A stretch of 64,000 nt of DNA, from positions 9,776,001 to 9,840,000 of the forward strand of contig JAGTYA010000026.1 in assembly GCA_024291935.2 (NCBI GenBank). The letters run 5' to 3'. The position numbers and the translations under genes were made by a program. Positions 1-12,300 of the stretch are shown piece by piece (positions within the stretch are counted from its first letter, which is position 1; every line of letters starts with the position of its first letter). This stretch comes from Okapia johnstoni. Taxonomy: Eukaryota; Chordata; Mammalia; Artiodactyla; Giraffidae. Under the pieces are notes generated by a model. That model was not told where the DNA came from. It saw nothing but the letters and a program-made list of their open reading frames with translations, and did not search any database.

Positions 1-40
1 CAGACAGAAAAGAATCAAACTGCTAATAACTTAATAATAC

Positions 41-355
41 AGGGCTTCCCTGATGACTGAGTGGTAAAGAATCCGCCTGCCAATATAGGAGACATGGGCT
101 TGATCCCTGGGCTGGGAAGATCCCGAATGCTGTGGATCAGCTAAGCCCACGCGCCACAACTACTGAGCCTGCGCTCCAGAGCCCGGAAGCCGTGAGGCCC
201 ATGTGCCCAGAGCCCATGCTCCACAATAAGAAAAGCCACGGCCATAAGAAGCCCGTGCGCCACCACCAGAGAGGAGCCCCCACTTGCCACAAGAGAAAAG
301 CCTGCATGCAGCAACAAAGACCCAGCATAGCTTGAAAAAAAAACAAAAAACCCAC
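41..355 (+). repeat. CHR-type SINE (cetartiodactyl tRNA-Glu derived)
   Basis: Starts with GGCTTCCCTGATGACTGAG, has the tRNA B-box-like GGGCTTGATCCCTGG, the characteristic 'CCACAACTACTGAGCCTGCGC' type body in shorter pieces (CAACTACTGAGCC, AGAAGCCCGTGCGCC) and an A-rich tail. Confidence 0.85.
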
Positions 356-1440
356 TTAATACAAAGGGAAAAAATCTGAAAAGCAAGCACTGGAAAAAAA
401 AGACACATTATCTAACAGGGAGCAATCATTTGACTGACATCAGAAAGTATGGAGGCCAGACAGAAATGGCACATTTTAAGATTGCTAAAAGGAAAGAACT
501 GTTACTTGAGAATTCCACTTATTCAGTGAAAATATCCTTCACAAATGAACTTTCTCAGACAAAGGAAAACTAGAGAATTTGCTGCCAGCAGACGTGTTCT
601 CAAAAAATTGCTAAAGTGTGTTTTCCAGATGGAAGAGAAATGATAGCAGAAGAAAACATCAAAAATGAAGAACCGAAATGATCAATATCTGGGTAAATAT
701 CAACAGACTCCCTTTCCTCTTGAGTTTCTTTAAAATGTTTGACAGTTGAAAGCAAAAATTATTCTGCCAGGGCTGTCGATGTATGGAGATGAAACACGTA
801 AGACAAGGATCACACACACGAGGAGTCAAGGCGCCTACAGGTAATCGATAAGATACAGATGCTAAAGTGATGGTGCAAGTTAAGTATGTAATGCCTCGGA
901 ACAAACACCAAAAAACACTCAAAATGATACAGGCCAAATCATGGAAGACAAATTAAAATGGAATACTAAAAAATGTTCAAGGGACCCCAAAAAAAGGCAA
1001 GAAAGGGAGAAGGAAAAAAACAAAGGTAACAGCCGACAATAATAAAACAGTCGACTTAAATCCTTAAATCCAAACGTACAACAAAATAAATCAAAGACAC
1101 TGTTAGATCTTAAAAAGAAAAAACCAAACCAAACCACCATGACTCAACTATATGCTGTCTACCAGAAACTGACTTCCAATGTAATGGCTGAGATGCAATC
1201 TCAAGAGGTCACCTGTTGCTATGATTGACACTCTCAAAAAGCCAAAACTATAGTGATGGAGAACACGGGTTATGGGTGGGGGAGAGAGTTTTGGGGGGTG
1301 ATGGAACTGCTCTGCACCCCAATTGTGGCAGGGGGTTACAGAAACCTATACTTTCACAAAGTATAGATTTTACCGTATGATCATTTTTAACATAAATTTT
1401 ACTGTAAAGTTTTTTTTTTTAATATAAAAGTTTTTTCTTT
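356..1440 (+). repeat. Old L1 3' remnant (L1M-like)
   Basis: A-rich sequence resembling the end of L1 ORF2 and 3' UTR (for example TTTGCTGCCAGCAGACGTG and GGGTAAATATCAACAGACTC), heavily diverged and without a frame. Family assignment by resemblance only; the right border is uncertain. Confidence 0.5.
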
Positions 1441-1994
1441 TTAGAAGATGGAGAGAGAAATGGAAACAGAGATGATCCTGAGCTATAGGAGCCAGGCTGG
1501 AGGAGGACGCTGGCCTTCGGGAGGCCCCCTCCTAAAGGGAGGGGGAAGGAGCAGGTGGCTTCCTGCTCCCCAACCACCCAGACCCAGGGGAACTTAGCAA
1601 GAGGCCACCCTGCCTGCTGACCTGTGAGGAAAGCACCTGGGAAACAAAGGCCATGTGGCACCCAGAGTGCGCCCACCCTCTTTTCCTGCCCCACCCTCCC
1701 CATGCCCCAGACTCCTGCTCCCAGCAGGGCTCAGAAAAACAGGCTCTTGTCCTGAAGTTCGAGTGTTAGGATTTCTCAGTCCAGGTCACAGAATTTATCC
1801 TGTTGCATTGTGAATTTCACAGAAGGAAAACAAGAGTTACTTATGCCTTAGAACCCGCGCTTCCTCTCTGCCCCAACCCTGGGAGGTGGGCTCCTCCCCA
1901 GAGGCCCCCATCAAGGCCAGGGCAGAGGGCGGGAGGAATCCAAAAGCTTGCGCGGCCCCTTCTGCCTCCAGGGGCCTCAACTGATCAGCGTCAC

Positions 1995-2170
1995 TGTCGT
2001 TCATCAAATTACCACTTCATGCCAAGCCCTGTGCTGGGGGCTTGACACACATTACTCTTTGGTTCATCCGGTCTGCGCGAATGGACCACTGTCTCCACAT
2101 TTCATAGCCAAGGAAATGTAGGCCCAAAGGTTAGGAAACCAGTCCAAGGCCACAGTGACCTGCGTAGGTC
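1995..2170 (+). repeat. MIR SINE
   Basis: Typical MIR core: CATGCCAAGCCCTGTGCTGG, then an intermediate region and AGTCCAAGGCCACAGTG. Ancient and diverged. Confidence 0.6.
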
Positions 2171-3288
2171 CCTTGGTCTCCTTGAGGACTATCCTACCCA
2201 CCAGATGCCCCATGCAGGGACCTGGGCTCCCCACAGCTGGGAAGGGCAGCTTCCTGGATCCCTTGGTCATCCCCAGGAGCCCTGTGAGGCTCCAAGCAGT
2301 CTGGGTGGGGCAGGGGGAGTTCCTTATAGGAGGAACAAGCCCAAGGCGAGTTTACTGCTGTGGGCACAGATGCCCAGCAGGGCCCTGGCACAAAAACAGG
2401 TGCACAAGGACCACACAGCTGCTCCTTGGCATACTGGATGGCACGCCCCAGCCCTGTCCACCCAGATGGGACCAGCTTTCTTGCAGGAGAGGCAAGTTCA
2501 GGGCCTGCCTGTCCAGCTGTGGGGAAGCCCCTTGACTGCCAAGTTGAAGCCCTAAGACCCTAAGCTGGAGGCAGAAGCTCTCCTGGTAAGAGACCCTTTA
2601 AAGCATCAGTGGACACTAAAGGACCGCGGGGGCTGTAGCTCTGCAGCTGCTCAGGAGACCCCGGGAGCCAGGACCGTGGCCCAAGCTGGTCCCAGGGCCC
2701 TATGGCTCCCTGCACATGGCCGGTGGTCCAGCTCGGCTCTGGGACATCTGAGAAGAGAACAGCTCCTGTGGCTTTCTTTCTGAAGGGATGGCACTGATCG
2801 TTCCAGAAAGTGTCACCCAGCAGACCCGGACCTCCCTTCCTCGCACTGCCCTGCCCCTGAAGGCAGCAGCTTAGGTCTGCAACCCAGTAAACCTCGGTGG
2901 CCTGGGATCAGAGTAGCCTCGTCTGTTCTCTTCACAGCCCCAGACCCTGAGGGTGAGCCCAGCACCGGGGAGGAGGGAGGGAGGCCGGAAGGAGGTGGCT
3001 AGGGGCTGGGGGGACACTGCAAGATGTGGCCCTGGTGACAGGCTGCAGGTCACACCGCCTCTGCTGCCTCCTGCCTCGAGGAGGCTCTGAGACTCCTCCT
3101 CTGGGGCAGGCTCTGCTGGGTCAGCCTGCCAGCACCTCGGCTTCACCTCCCTCCTCTGGCCCCCCCTTAACGCTCCCACCGATGATGTTAGTGGCTCTAC
3201 AGGTGCTGTCAGTTTTGCAGAGACAGGGCCACAGCAGGTAAGTGCTGTGTGGAGCTAGGTTACGAGGACAGGGGAAGGCCTTACTTAC

Positions 3289-3300
3289 AACGAAGCTGCA
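3289..3300 (-). CDS. INCENP: INCENP 12-nt microexon (residues 517-520, CSFV)
   Basis: After a long pyrimidine tract ending CTCCTCTCCTCCACAG the minus strand reads TGCAGCTTCGTT and then a consensus donor GTAAGTAAGG. Those 12 bases encode CSFV in phase 0, the residues that in human INCENP lie between MDPK and EKERQRLE. A human isoform lacking four residues near position 532-535 is known from memory of the UniProt entry, which fits optional skipping of this exon. It is 474 bp from exon 10. The next exon is outside the window. Confidence 0.88.
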
Positions 3301-6300
3301 CTGTGGAGGAGAGGAGACAGGGAAAAAGCCAAGAGTTAATGCCAGGTTGGGGGAGACTTGGAAGGCAGACCACCCTCCTGGTGACGCTAGCAAGTCTGCT
3401 CGGGGCCTGCCCACCTCTCGCCAGCGTCTCCGTCACCTCCTCTGGCGTCACCCAGCCCTCATCCCCAGCATATCAGTGTCCATGTGTGTCCTTCACTTTA
3501 ACTACTCAGGCCACTGGGAGGGAACGGTGTGCGTGTAGGGGGATGGACAGTCGTGGTGGTGGCCAGCCAGGTCAGTTCTGTAACTTCCCGGCCCAGGACC
3601 CAGGACCTGGGAGGCCACCTGGAGCCGGCCAAGCCTTGAGGCTGCCGGGCGGAGCCCAAGGGGACAAAACAGTCCCCAGGGTCAAGGCAGCCCAGGGCCA
3701 CAGAGGCTCAAGCTGGCCCCTGACCAGTGAGCCAGGCCACACCTGCCTTGGCCCAGACCCCCACAGCTCCTCACCTTGGGGTCCACGCGCAGGGGAGTAT
3801 TGCGCTTGATGAAGGATTTCATGATGCTGCTGTGGGGGGTCGAGGTTGGGGTCATGAGCATCTGGTTCCTCTGCACCGTGTGCAGGAAGGTCCGGAGGGG
3901 TCGCACCACCTGCGGACAAGACCAGGGTCAGACCCCAGGGGCGGGGCAGACGAGACCAGGGTCAGACCTGGGGCGAGGTGGGGGGCAGGGGCATGGAGGG
4001 AGGGCAGACACACACTCACCTTGTTGGCAGGACAGGGCGGGGAGGGGGTCTTGCTCCTGGGGGGCTGCAGCTCCTCATCCTCCAGCTGCTGCTCCTCGTC
4101 CAGCTCACTCACCGCCTGCTTATAGCTGCGCTTCCTCCTGCCGAGGCATGGAGGCAGTGGTGTCAGGGGGCTGGCTCTGACATCCTCCCCAGCACCCCCA
4201 CCACGCCCCAGAAAAGGTTGCCCCTGTGAACAGAACTGGGCCCAGCCCCCGAGACTCCAGCCTGAGAGGTACTGCTGAGGTGAGTTCCCTGACTGACCCT
4301 CTGCTGCCTGGTCAGAGGAAGGGAAATGACCAGTCTAAGGTCATGCAGCCAGGAGGATGGGGTCTGGGATCCCATCGCCCACCCACAGGCCAGGCTTACC
4401 CCCCCACAGCACAAAGCTGTCTCCTTTATTAAGTGAGAGCACCAGGCCTCACCTCTGCCGAGAGGAAACGCAGGTGCCCACCCTCCCCAACCAAGGACTC
4501 AAGGTTCACGCCCCTCTGGGTCCCTCTGAATGGTGGCCTGCACGCCCCTTCCCAGATGCAAACCTGACACTCTGGGGTGGCTCCTTGGGGCCATCTGCCT
4601 GGTCAGTCTCGGCCTCTGTGGAGTGAGCAGGTTCAGCGGGGTGGCAGGGAGGGTGGGGAGGGGTACAGGGAAGGGGCCCACAGGCAGCAGCCCTGGCAGA
4701 TGCGAAGCTCTCTTCCCAGCGTTTCTCGGGGTGGCCAGGGGCAAGAGCATCCGCCTTAGCACCGTCTGGTCCTGACACATCTCGGGATGTGCAGAGCCAG
4801 CATGCTGCCCCCAGTCCACAGACCCCTCGTCCCCAGGCCTGGCCTTCAGGGCGAAAATGGTGAGACAGTCCCATCGAGGTGGCCCCAAGCACATCCCACC
4901 CACCTTTAACACTGAGAGCCCAGGTGCCTCCTCTCCCCAGCCTAACGCTAACATGGGGTGCCTTTCACGGGAGGAAGAATTGGAAGCTGCAAGCTCTAAC
5001 AGGCCCCTGGACTGGTTTCAAAACCTGACCTCTCCTGGCCCTTTCCACTGTGGGTGGCACAGGGGTGGGGGTGGGGTGCTCCCAAGCAGGGTCAACATGT
5101 GGGGTGTGGGTCAGTAGGCTTTGTTTCCCTGGCAAGAGAAAGGGCCGATCTCCCCTCCCCTGGTCCTTCAACACTGTAACATTTCTATTTTGGGGGGAGG
5201 GGGCCACACTATGTGGCATGCAGGATCTTAGTTCCCCAGCCAGGGATTGAACCCACGCCCCCTGCAGTAGAAGTGTGGTATCTTAGCCACTGGACCATCA
5301 GGGAAGTCCCTCACAACACTCTCTACTCCAAAGGGTTCTGGCAGCGACCCCTGGGGTCCGTGGGGCTGGCGTGGCCGTTGTCCCTAACCCGGTCATGAAG
5401 CCAGGCAGCCACGTTCACGCCCCCTCCGTTACTGCACTTTGAACCAGGAAAGGTGCAGGCGGGGCTCCAGAGCCCACAGCGCTCCCGCCCTTTCAGCTGG
5501 GAGAACCAGAGGTGAGAAGTGAGGCAGTGGCAGACCAAACACGAGGCCAGGTGCTCACACCCCAGCACCCAGTCCCTCCTGTTCCCCACCCTGGAGTGAG
5601 GCTTGAGGCTTTGACCTGGCATGTTCATAGTTACTGCCCTAATTCAGGTCCACCCCCCAACCCCAGCTTCCTGGACCGACTGGCCATGGCCACCCAATTG
5701 CACCTGGCAGCAGCTTCAGCCAAAAGCTGGGAGATGAAACATGTAGACTCGAGGAGATCTCTGCACCCCGGGTCTCATGTACCCTCGGCCTGTCAGCCCA
5801 GAAACCCAGGCTGGCCTCTCTTCTGAGAGAAAGTCAGGCAAAGGCTACCAAGGCCTGCACAGCCTTGAGTGTCCCTCACCAGCAGGTCAGGAGACTCACC
5901 CTGCCACCCTTTACACTCACCCTGGCCACTGGCTGCAGGCTGTGAGCCGGGGGGGCTAAGGGTGATGTTGGTGGTGCTGCGGAGCTGCAAGGCCCTGCCA
6001 TTGTTCTTGGGGACCTAAAGGAAGAACCAAGGCTTTAGGAGTCTGCACCTGGGCTCGCAGGCCTCAAGCCCACCCCTCCCTGACCTGCCCGCTTACCTCT
6101 GGCTCAGCTGCCTCCTTAGGCTCAGCTTCCTTGCTGGGTTCCTCCTCCTTGGGGCTGCAAGCAGAGCAGGGGGCACTGTGGGACCCACCCAGCCCAAGCC
6201 TCCCCACGGGAGCCCCTCTCCCATGCCTTGGGGGAGCAAGCCAGGAGGGGTCCATCAGACGCCCCAGACTGGACCACAGCCCCACAGCCCCAGGCAGGCA

Positions 6301-9300
6301 GGGCAGCCAAACCCAGGTGCTCAGTGCTTTAAGTCTGCGGGCTGGGCAGACGAGGGGTGTCCACTTCTGAGTCTGGCTTCACTCAGATCCCATCGGAGCC
6401 TTGGTTCCGGATGTCAGCCCTTTCCCAGCTCCGTGTCAACCCAGTTGGCCAGAATGAGCCATGTCTCATTGAGGCCTCTCCTCCATTCACCGTGGGGCCA
6501 GCAAAGCCAGTGGGTCTGCTCATCCCCAGCAATGACCCCCCGCTCCAGAGCAGGGGCCGCGGGGGTCGGGGAGGCTGGAGCAGTTTGAGTGATGGCAGGA
6601 CGTGGCCTCCTGGAAAAGGGGCGCTGGCCCCAAGCGCTGCTGGGGTATAAACGGAGCGGCCCCAACCCCCACACTGCCCACTCCAGGAGGAATTGGCTCC
6701 TCATGGCTGCGCTGGCTCACCTCAGGGCTTTGGATTTGACAACCTATGGAGCCCTGGCCCCAGGGTAAGTCTTGGAGGGGTCTAGGCAGGCCAGCTGACG
6801 AGGGATGTTGACAAGCAGTGTGGGAAGACCTGATACCCGTGGGGCACTTCCTGCTAAGACTGGGGCAGAGGCAGCGTCAGGAGTGGTTCCCAAGGAAAGG
6901 GAAGGCTTGGGTACAGGAAATGCCTCCACGCGGGGGGCTCACCCGGAAAGGGCCCCCAGTGTGCCCCGCCCAGCCCCAGGAAGGTCCCCAAGCCCCGGAA
7001 CTCAACTCACCTGACTTTCTGGGGCACCTCAACATTCAAGAGCCTCTCCAGGTAACTGTGGCCTGACGGGAAAACAAAGGGATAAAAAGACGCCCTCAGA
7101 ACAGGCCTGGGGTCTGTCCAAGAGGTCCAGGGGAGCCAGGCTCTGCTGGGGGCTCGGCTGCGTCTCTCTGCAGCAGACCCCGTCTACCTGCAGACCCCTC
7201 CCACCTCAGAGACCCTTCCCTTCACTAATCACAGACCCCCTTCACGCCAGAGACTCCCCCCTTCACTAGACACAGACTCCCTCACCCCACAGACCCCTCC
7301 CTTCACTAATCACAGACCCCCTCACCCCACAGACCCCTCCCTTCACTAGTCACAGACCCCCTTCATGCCAGAGACCCCCCCCTTCACTAGACACAGACCC
7401 CTTCACCCCATAGGCCCCTCCTTCACTAGTCACAGACCCCCCCTCACCTCACAGACCCCTCCCTTCACTAGTCACAGATCTTTCCCACCCTATAGACCCC
7501 TCCCTTCACTAATCACAGACCCCCTTCACGCCACAGACCCCCCCCTTCACTAGACACAGACCCCTTCCCCCTTCACCCCCACAGACCCCTCCCTTCACTA
7601 GTCACAGACCCCCTCACCCCAAGACCCCCTCCTTCACTAGTCACAGACCCCCTCACCCCACAGACCCCTCCTTCACTAGTCACAGACCCCCTTCACCTGC
7701 AGATCCCTCCCTTCACTAGTTACAAATCCCTTCACTCCACAGACCCCTCCCTTCATTAGTCACAGATCTTTCCCACCCTATAGACCCCTCCCTTCACTAA
7801 TCACAGACCCCCCTTCATGCCAGACTCCCCCCTTCACTAGACACAGACCCCTTCACCCCACAGACCCCTCCCTTCACTAGTCACAGACCCCCTCACCCCA
7901 CAGGCTCCTCCTTCACTAGTCACAGACCCCTCCACCTGCAGACCCCTTCCTTCACTAGTCACAGACCCCTTCACCCTACAGACCCCTCCCTTCACTAGTT
8001 ACAAACCCCTTCACTCCACAGACCCCTCCCTTCACTAGTCACAGATCTTTCCCACCCTATAGACCCCTCCCTTCACTAATCACAGACCCCCTCACCCACA
8101 GACCCCTCCTTCACTAGTCACAGACCCCCTCACCCCACAGACCCCTCCTTCACTAGTCACAGACCCCCTCACCCCAAAGACCCCTCCTTCACTAGTCACA
8201 GACCCCCTCACCCCACAGACCCCTCCTTCACTAGTCAGACCCCCTCCACCTGCAGATCCCTCCCTTCACTAGTCATAGACCCCCTCACCCCAGACCCCTC
8301 CCTTCACTAGTCAGATCCTCCCCACCCTGTAGACCCCTCCCTTCACTAGACCCAGACCCCCTCCACCCCACAGACTCCTCCCCATTCCCAGGGTGCATAG
8401 CCCTGCCGTCAGCACTCCCTTGACTTCTCTCACCCTCCACAGAGCTGCTGCCTGGATGTCTCCTGCTGTTCCCTAGCTGATAACATGCCCTTCTGAGGAC
8501 ACAATGCACTGGGCTGGGAGTGTCTGGAAAGAGGGACGATGCCCGGCTTCGGGCCTCCATCTCCCAGCACAGGCCAAACACAAAGCAGCGGATGCATTTA
8601 GCAAACGTATGTCAAGGGCCTACTATGCACCAGGCCCTGGGGACCCAACAGAGAGCAAACCAGACGGGCCACAACCTGGTCCAGACAATCTCCAGATAAT
8701 CCTGTGGCTGACATGTGACACGTGTCATGACAGGAAAGAGGAGAGGACTTGAAAAGCCTATGATGGGCAGACAACCTGGTCTGGAGGCTGGAACGTGAAG
8801 TGCAAGAAAGCTACAAAGGAGCGGGTGGGGGATGTCTGGGCCAGTAGTTCTGAGCGTAGTCTGGGGCTCCTGAGAGCTGAGGGCCCAAGAGGACTCTTTC
8901 GGGGGACCCACAAGGTCTTAACTGCTTTCACCATAATACCAAAACCGCAACTAAAGATCCTGCATGATGCCACAAAGATCGAAGATCCTTGCATGCCCCA
9001 CGTAAGGCACGGCACAGTCAAATAAATAAGCATAAAAAAAACCAAACAAACTTGCCACCAAATAATACAATAGTTTTAAAATAAATAAACTTAAGTACAT
9101 ATCTTTTTAATACATTATGTCATAAAGTAGAAAGTATGCAAAATGCCCTTGGGCTGCATAGCCAAATCTCTAAAAAGCTCAGGGGTCTGAGGTCTCACTT
9201 GAACTGGTCCCACCCCCTCCCTTTTTTTTAAACAGAATGCTTTTTCTCAGTCAAAGAACAACTGACAAACTGTGGCTCAACAAGCTTGGGTATCTGGTAG

Positions 9301-12300
9301 ATACCTTCTTAGAAATGAACAAAGGGAGCCTGTTCCTTCAAATCAAATGAACAGGATTTGTTGCTAGCAATAAAAAATTGAGCCCTACAAAAAGCCAAAA
9401 CCGCTATGAACTTCCCAGCTTCCTGATACCTAAAAACCTTTCTGATGAGACCAGAAAACAAGTGTGCTCCTTTAAGACAATATATAACGAAGTGTGTTGA
9501 CACCTGGAAGATGTGCATAACTGCACACTTGCGAGTGTGCACAAATCAATTGGAAGAAAAAAGAGGATACACAACAAAAGGCTTTTTAAGTCCTCTTTCC
9601 TTTTCCAACTATGCTTCTGTGTGAGGCCAGATTTTCTTCACAGACTTAGACCCAAACAACACAATGCAACAGACTGAATGCTGCCTTCTTTTAAGCCACA
9701 CGTGAATGGGATTTACAACATGAGAATAATGCCAGTCTCCTCACCACATTTTTGTTTGGAAAACAGTTATTTTTTTCTTAAAAAAAAAGGAGAAAAGCTA
9801 ACCTTAGTAGGTAATTATTTGTTACTCTTAAAGTATTAAATAACTACTAACAGATAAGAGTCCTCATAATCAAAAGCTCTTTGAGGTCCTGAGGCCACAG
9901 GCTGAGAAGTGCCAGTCTAGGCAGAAGGAACAGCATCTGCAAAGGCCATGAGGCAGGAAGGAGCAGGCTCTGCGGAGCATCTGAACCACTGGGGTGTGGC
10001 CAGAAGTTAAGGCAGCAGATGGGAGGCCGGAAGCAGGGACCTTTCTATGGTGAGGTTTCCCTGGTGGCTCAGACCGTAAAGAATCTGCCGGCAATGTAGG
10101 AGACTGGGGTTTGATCCCTGGGTTGGGAGGATCCCCTGGAAAAGGGAATGGCAACCCACTCCAGTATTCTTGTCTGGAGAATTCCATGGACAGAGAAGCC
10201 TGGCAGACTATAGTCCATGGGGTTGCAAAGAGTCGGACAGACCGAATGACTTTCACTGGGGGGAGGCAGGCAGTCCTGGGGGACCTGCGGGGTCCACAGC
10301 CAGGAGACTCCTCACACCCCCTGCCTCCCTTCCCAGCTCAGGGCTGGCTGATGAAGGGGCTGAAAGGTGAGAAGACGCCCATGTGACCACACAGCTATTC
10401 CAGGAGTGCAAAGACTTCTCTGGAATGTTAAGTGCCGACTCATGCCATTAGGGCTTTAGAACAGGTCTGGCGGCAGGGAGAAGGCCTGGAGAGGGGCTGA
10501 GGGGCTGTTTCCCAGTGCAGAGCTGGGCGAGGCATCCGGGGAGGAGCCCGGCCTGTAAAGCTGGGCCCTGCAGAAACCCCAGTCCCATTACCAGCGGTCT
10601 TCTCTACCCGGCTCACCTCCTGGAGATGCTTCCTCCCCCCAGACCCCCCGCCCTCAACAGTAACAAGCTCTTCTCAAATCCTGACACTGAAGCTGCTTCC
10701 AGGGAACCCAAACTAAGACCCCCACCTCTAAACTGCCTGCCCAGCTAAGCCCCAGGGCTCGGGTGTCAAGAAGGCCCCCAGGAAGCCCTCTCACCCCTCC
10801 CTGCTCCACACCCTTGAGCACCGTAGGAGGGTCAGCCAGGCCACAGCTCCTCTGAGCTTTAGGGACACAGGCTGTCTGTGGTTTTACCATCTAGTTTTGT
10901 TTTGTTTTACATAAATGAGCTGTACCATATCCAACCACTAAGATGGGTCTTCTACCCACACTCGAGGCAGGCATTCTTACCATTTAATAGATGGGGAAAC
11001 AGGTTCTGAGAAGGGTGTGCCCCAGATTCCCCAGGCTCTAGGTGACTCCAGGGCTTAACCACCTTGTCTGACTGTCTTCCTTCCATAGGACTGGGTCAAA
11101 GGCAGATCGAATCTGAAGCCCATCTGTGTGCAGGGCAGGGGCCGAGTTGTTTTTCAGTCACTAAGTCCATCTCCTTTGCGACCCCATGGACTGCAGCCCA
11201 CCAGGCTTCCCCGTCCATGGGATTCCCCAGGCAAGAATACTTGAGTGGGTTGCCATTTCCTTCTCCAGGGAAAAGACTGGCTTAAGAGTATCCAGAGGTC
11301 TGAACCAAAAGCATGGGGAGGGCCTTGAGGGTCTCTCCCTGACCTTCCCTCTTAGAGTTCTAGGTCTGCCCTCCCCCTTGGGCTCCTGCCCAGGATGAGA
11401 TTCACACCTGAGGAAATCCCCAAGTCAGGTCAGAACCATCTGGGCCCTTCTGAGAATCCAAATATGGTGTGTCAGACCACAGGTCTGCACAGGCCCCCGG
11501 TTGTGCGTCCCTGAGTCCCAGACCCTGGAGCAAGCCCTTCCCCAGGCAGGGAAGAAACTAGGCCAGGCCCTCACCTGCCTGATGCCCTGCCCTGAGGCTT
11601 TCCACCTGGCCTCCTTGGTGAGCGGCCTGCCATCCCAGAAAGGACGAAACACATGGGGCTCTAACCCCAGCTTTCCAACTTAACACACTCAGTGGCCTCC
11701 TTCAGCCTCAGTTTCATTAATGTAAAAACCTGGCTTGTCCTCTCCACCAATCCCAAGACCTCATCGTCCTCTGACTGGACCCTGAAGCCTCCTCCCTGGC
11801 CTCCCTGCCCTGTTCCTTCTCTTCTTGGCTGTTTTTCACACAGTGCTGGAATATTCCAACAACCATCGAGGGGCCACATCCTTTGTGGGGTCAAGCTTGA
11901 GTCCTGGATACCCCATCATTGGCCAGTTCTGGCCTCACGGTCTCCGTACAAGCTGTTCCCTCTGCCAGGAATACCTTTTCCTGCATTTTTCCAGGAAGCC
12001 TTCGCAACCCTCCCAGCTCAGACCCCACCTCCTCCACGCAGAGCCCTGACTCTTAGAGCTGCCTGTCCTTCTCTGTGGCTCACAATACCTGTTCCCACCT
12101 GGGACAAGGATCCCTGGAGCTGGGATCAGATGATGACAAAGCAGCTAAGGTCACACAGCCCTTTCTCCGTGCAGGCACTGTTCTAAGCATCCTATGTGGA
12201 TTAACAAGAAAACCTCCCAATGACCCTTTGAGGTGATGCTATTATTATCAGCTGACACGAGAAACTGAAACTCACGAAGGAATTCCTGTAACTTGCCCAA

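Larger units (their letters stand above)
1..3288 (-). other. INCENP: INCENP intron downstream of the microexon (partial)
   Basis: No INCENP exon is visible here. The segment holds a CHR-type SINE, an old L1 remnant, a MIR at about 1,995-2,170 and GC-rich unique intron sequence at 1,440-1,990 and 2,170-3,288. Confidence 0.7.

Noticed and set aside
2155..2535. 126-codon plus-strand frame in the first 3 kb
   Set aside because: GC-rich intron of INCENP partly overlapping a MIR; no domain recognised and overlapping frames are equally open.
1..3288. Exons for the INCENP coiled coil and IN-box
   Set aside because: Searched for on the minus strand (EKERQRLE-type and later sequence) and not found; they must lie outside the window.
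3249..3809. 186-codon plus-strand frame
   Set aside because: It runs antisense through the microexon, intron and exon 10 of INCENP; composition-driven by high GC.
7171..8390. Regularly spaced repeats resembling a CRISPR array
   Set aside because: Units are contiguous with no unique spacers, there are no cas genes, and the setting is a mammalian intron. It is a minisatellite.
10053..10255. tRNA-Glu-like gene
   Set aside because: The tRNA-like stretch is the head of a Bov-tA SINE followed by the Bov-A body. The same holds for all other tRNA-like hits in the window.
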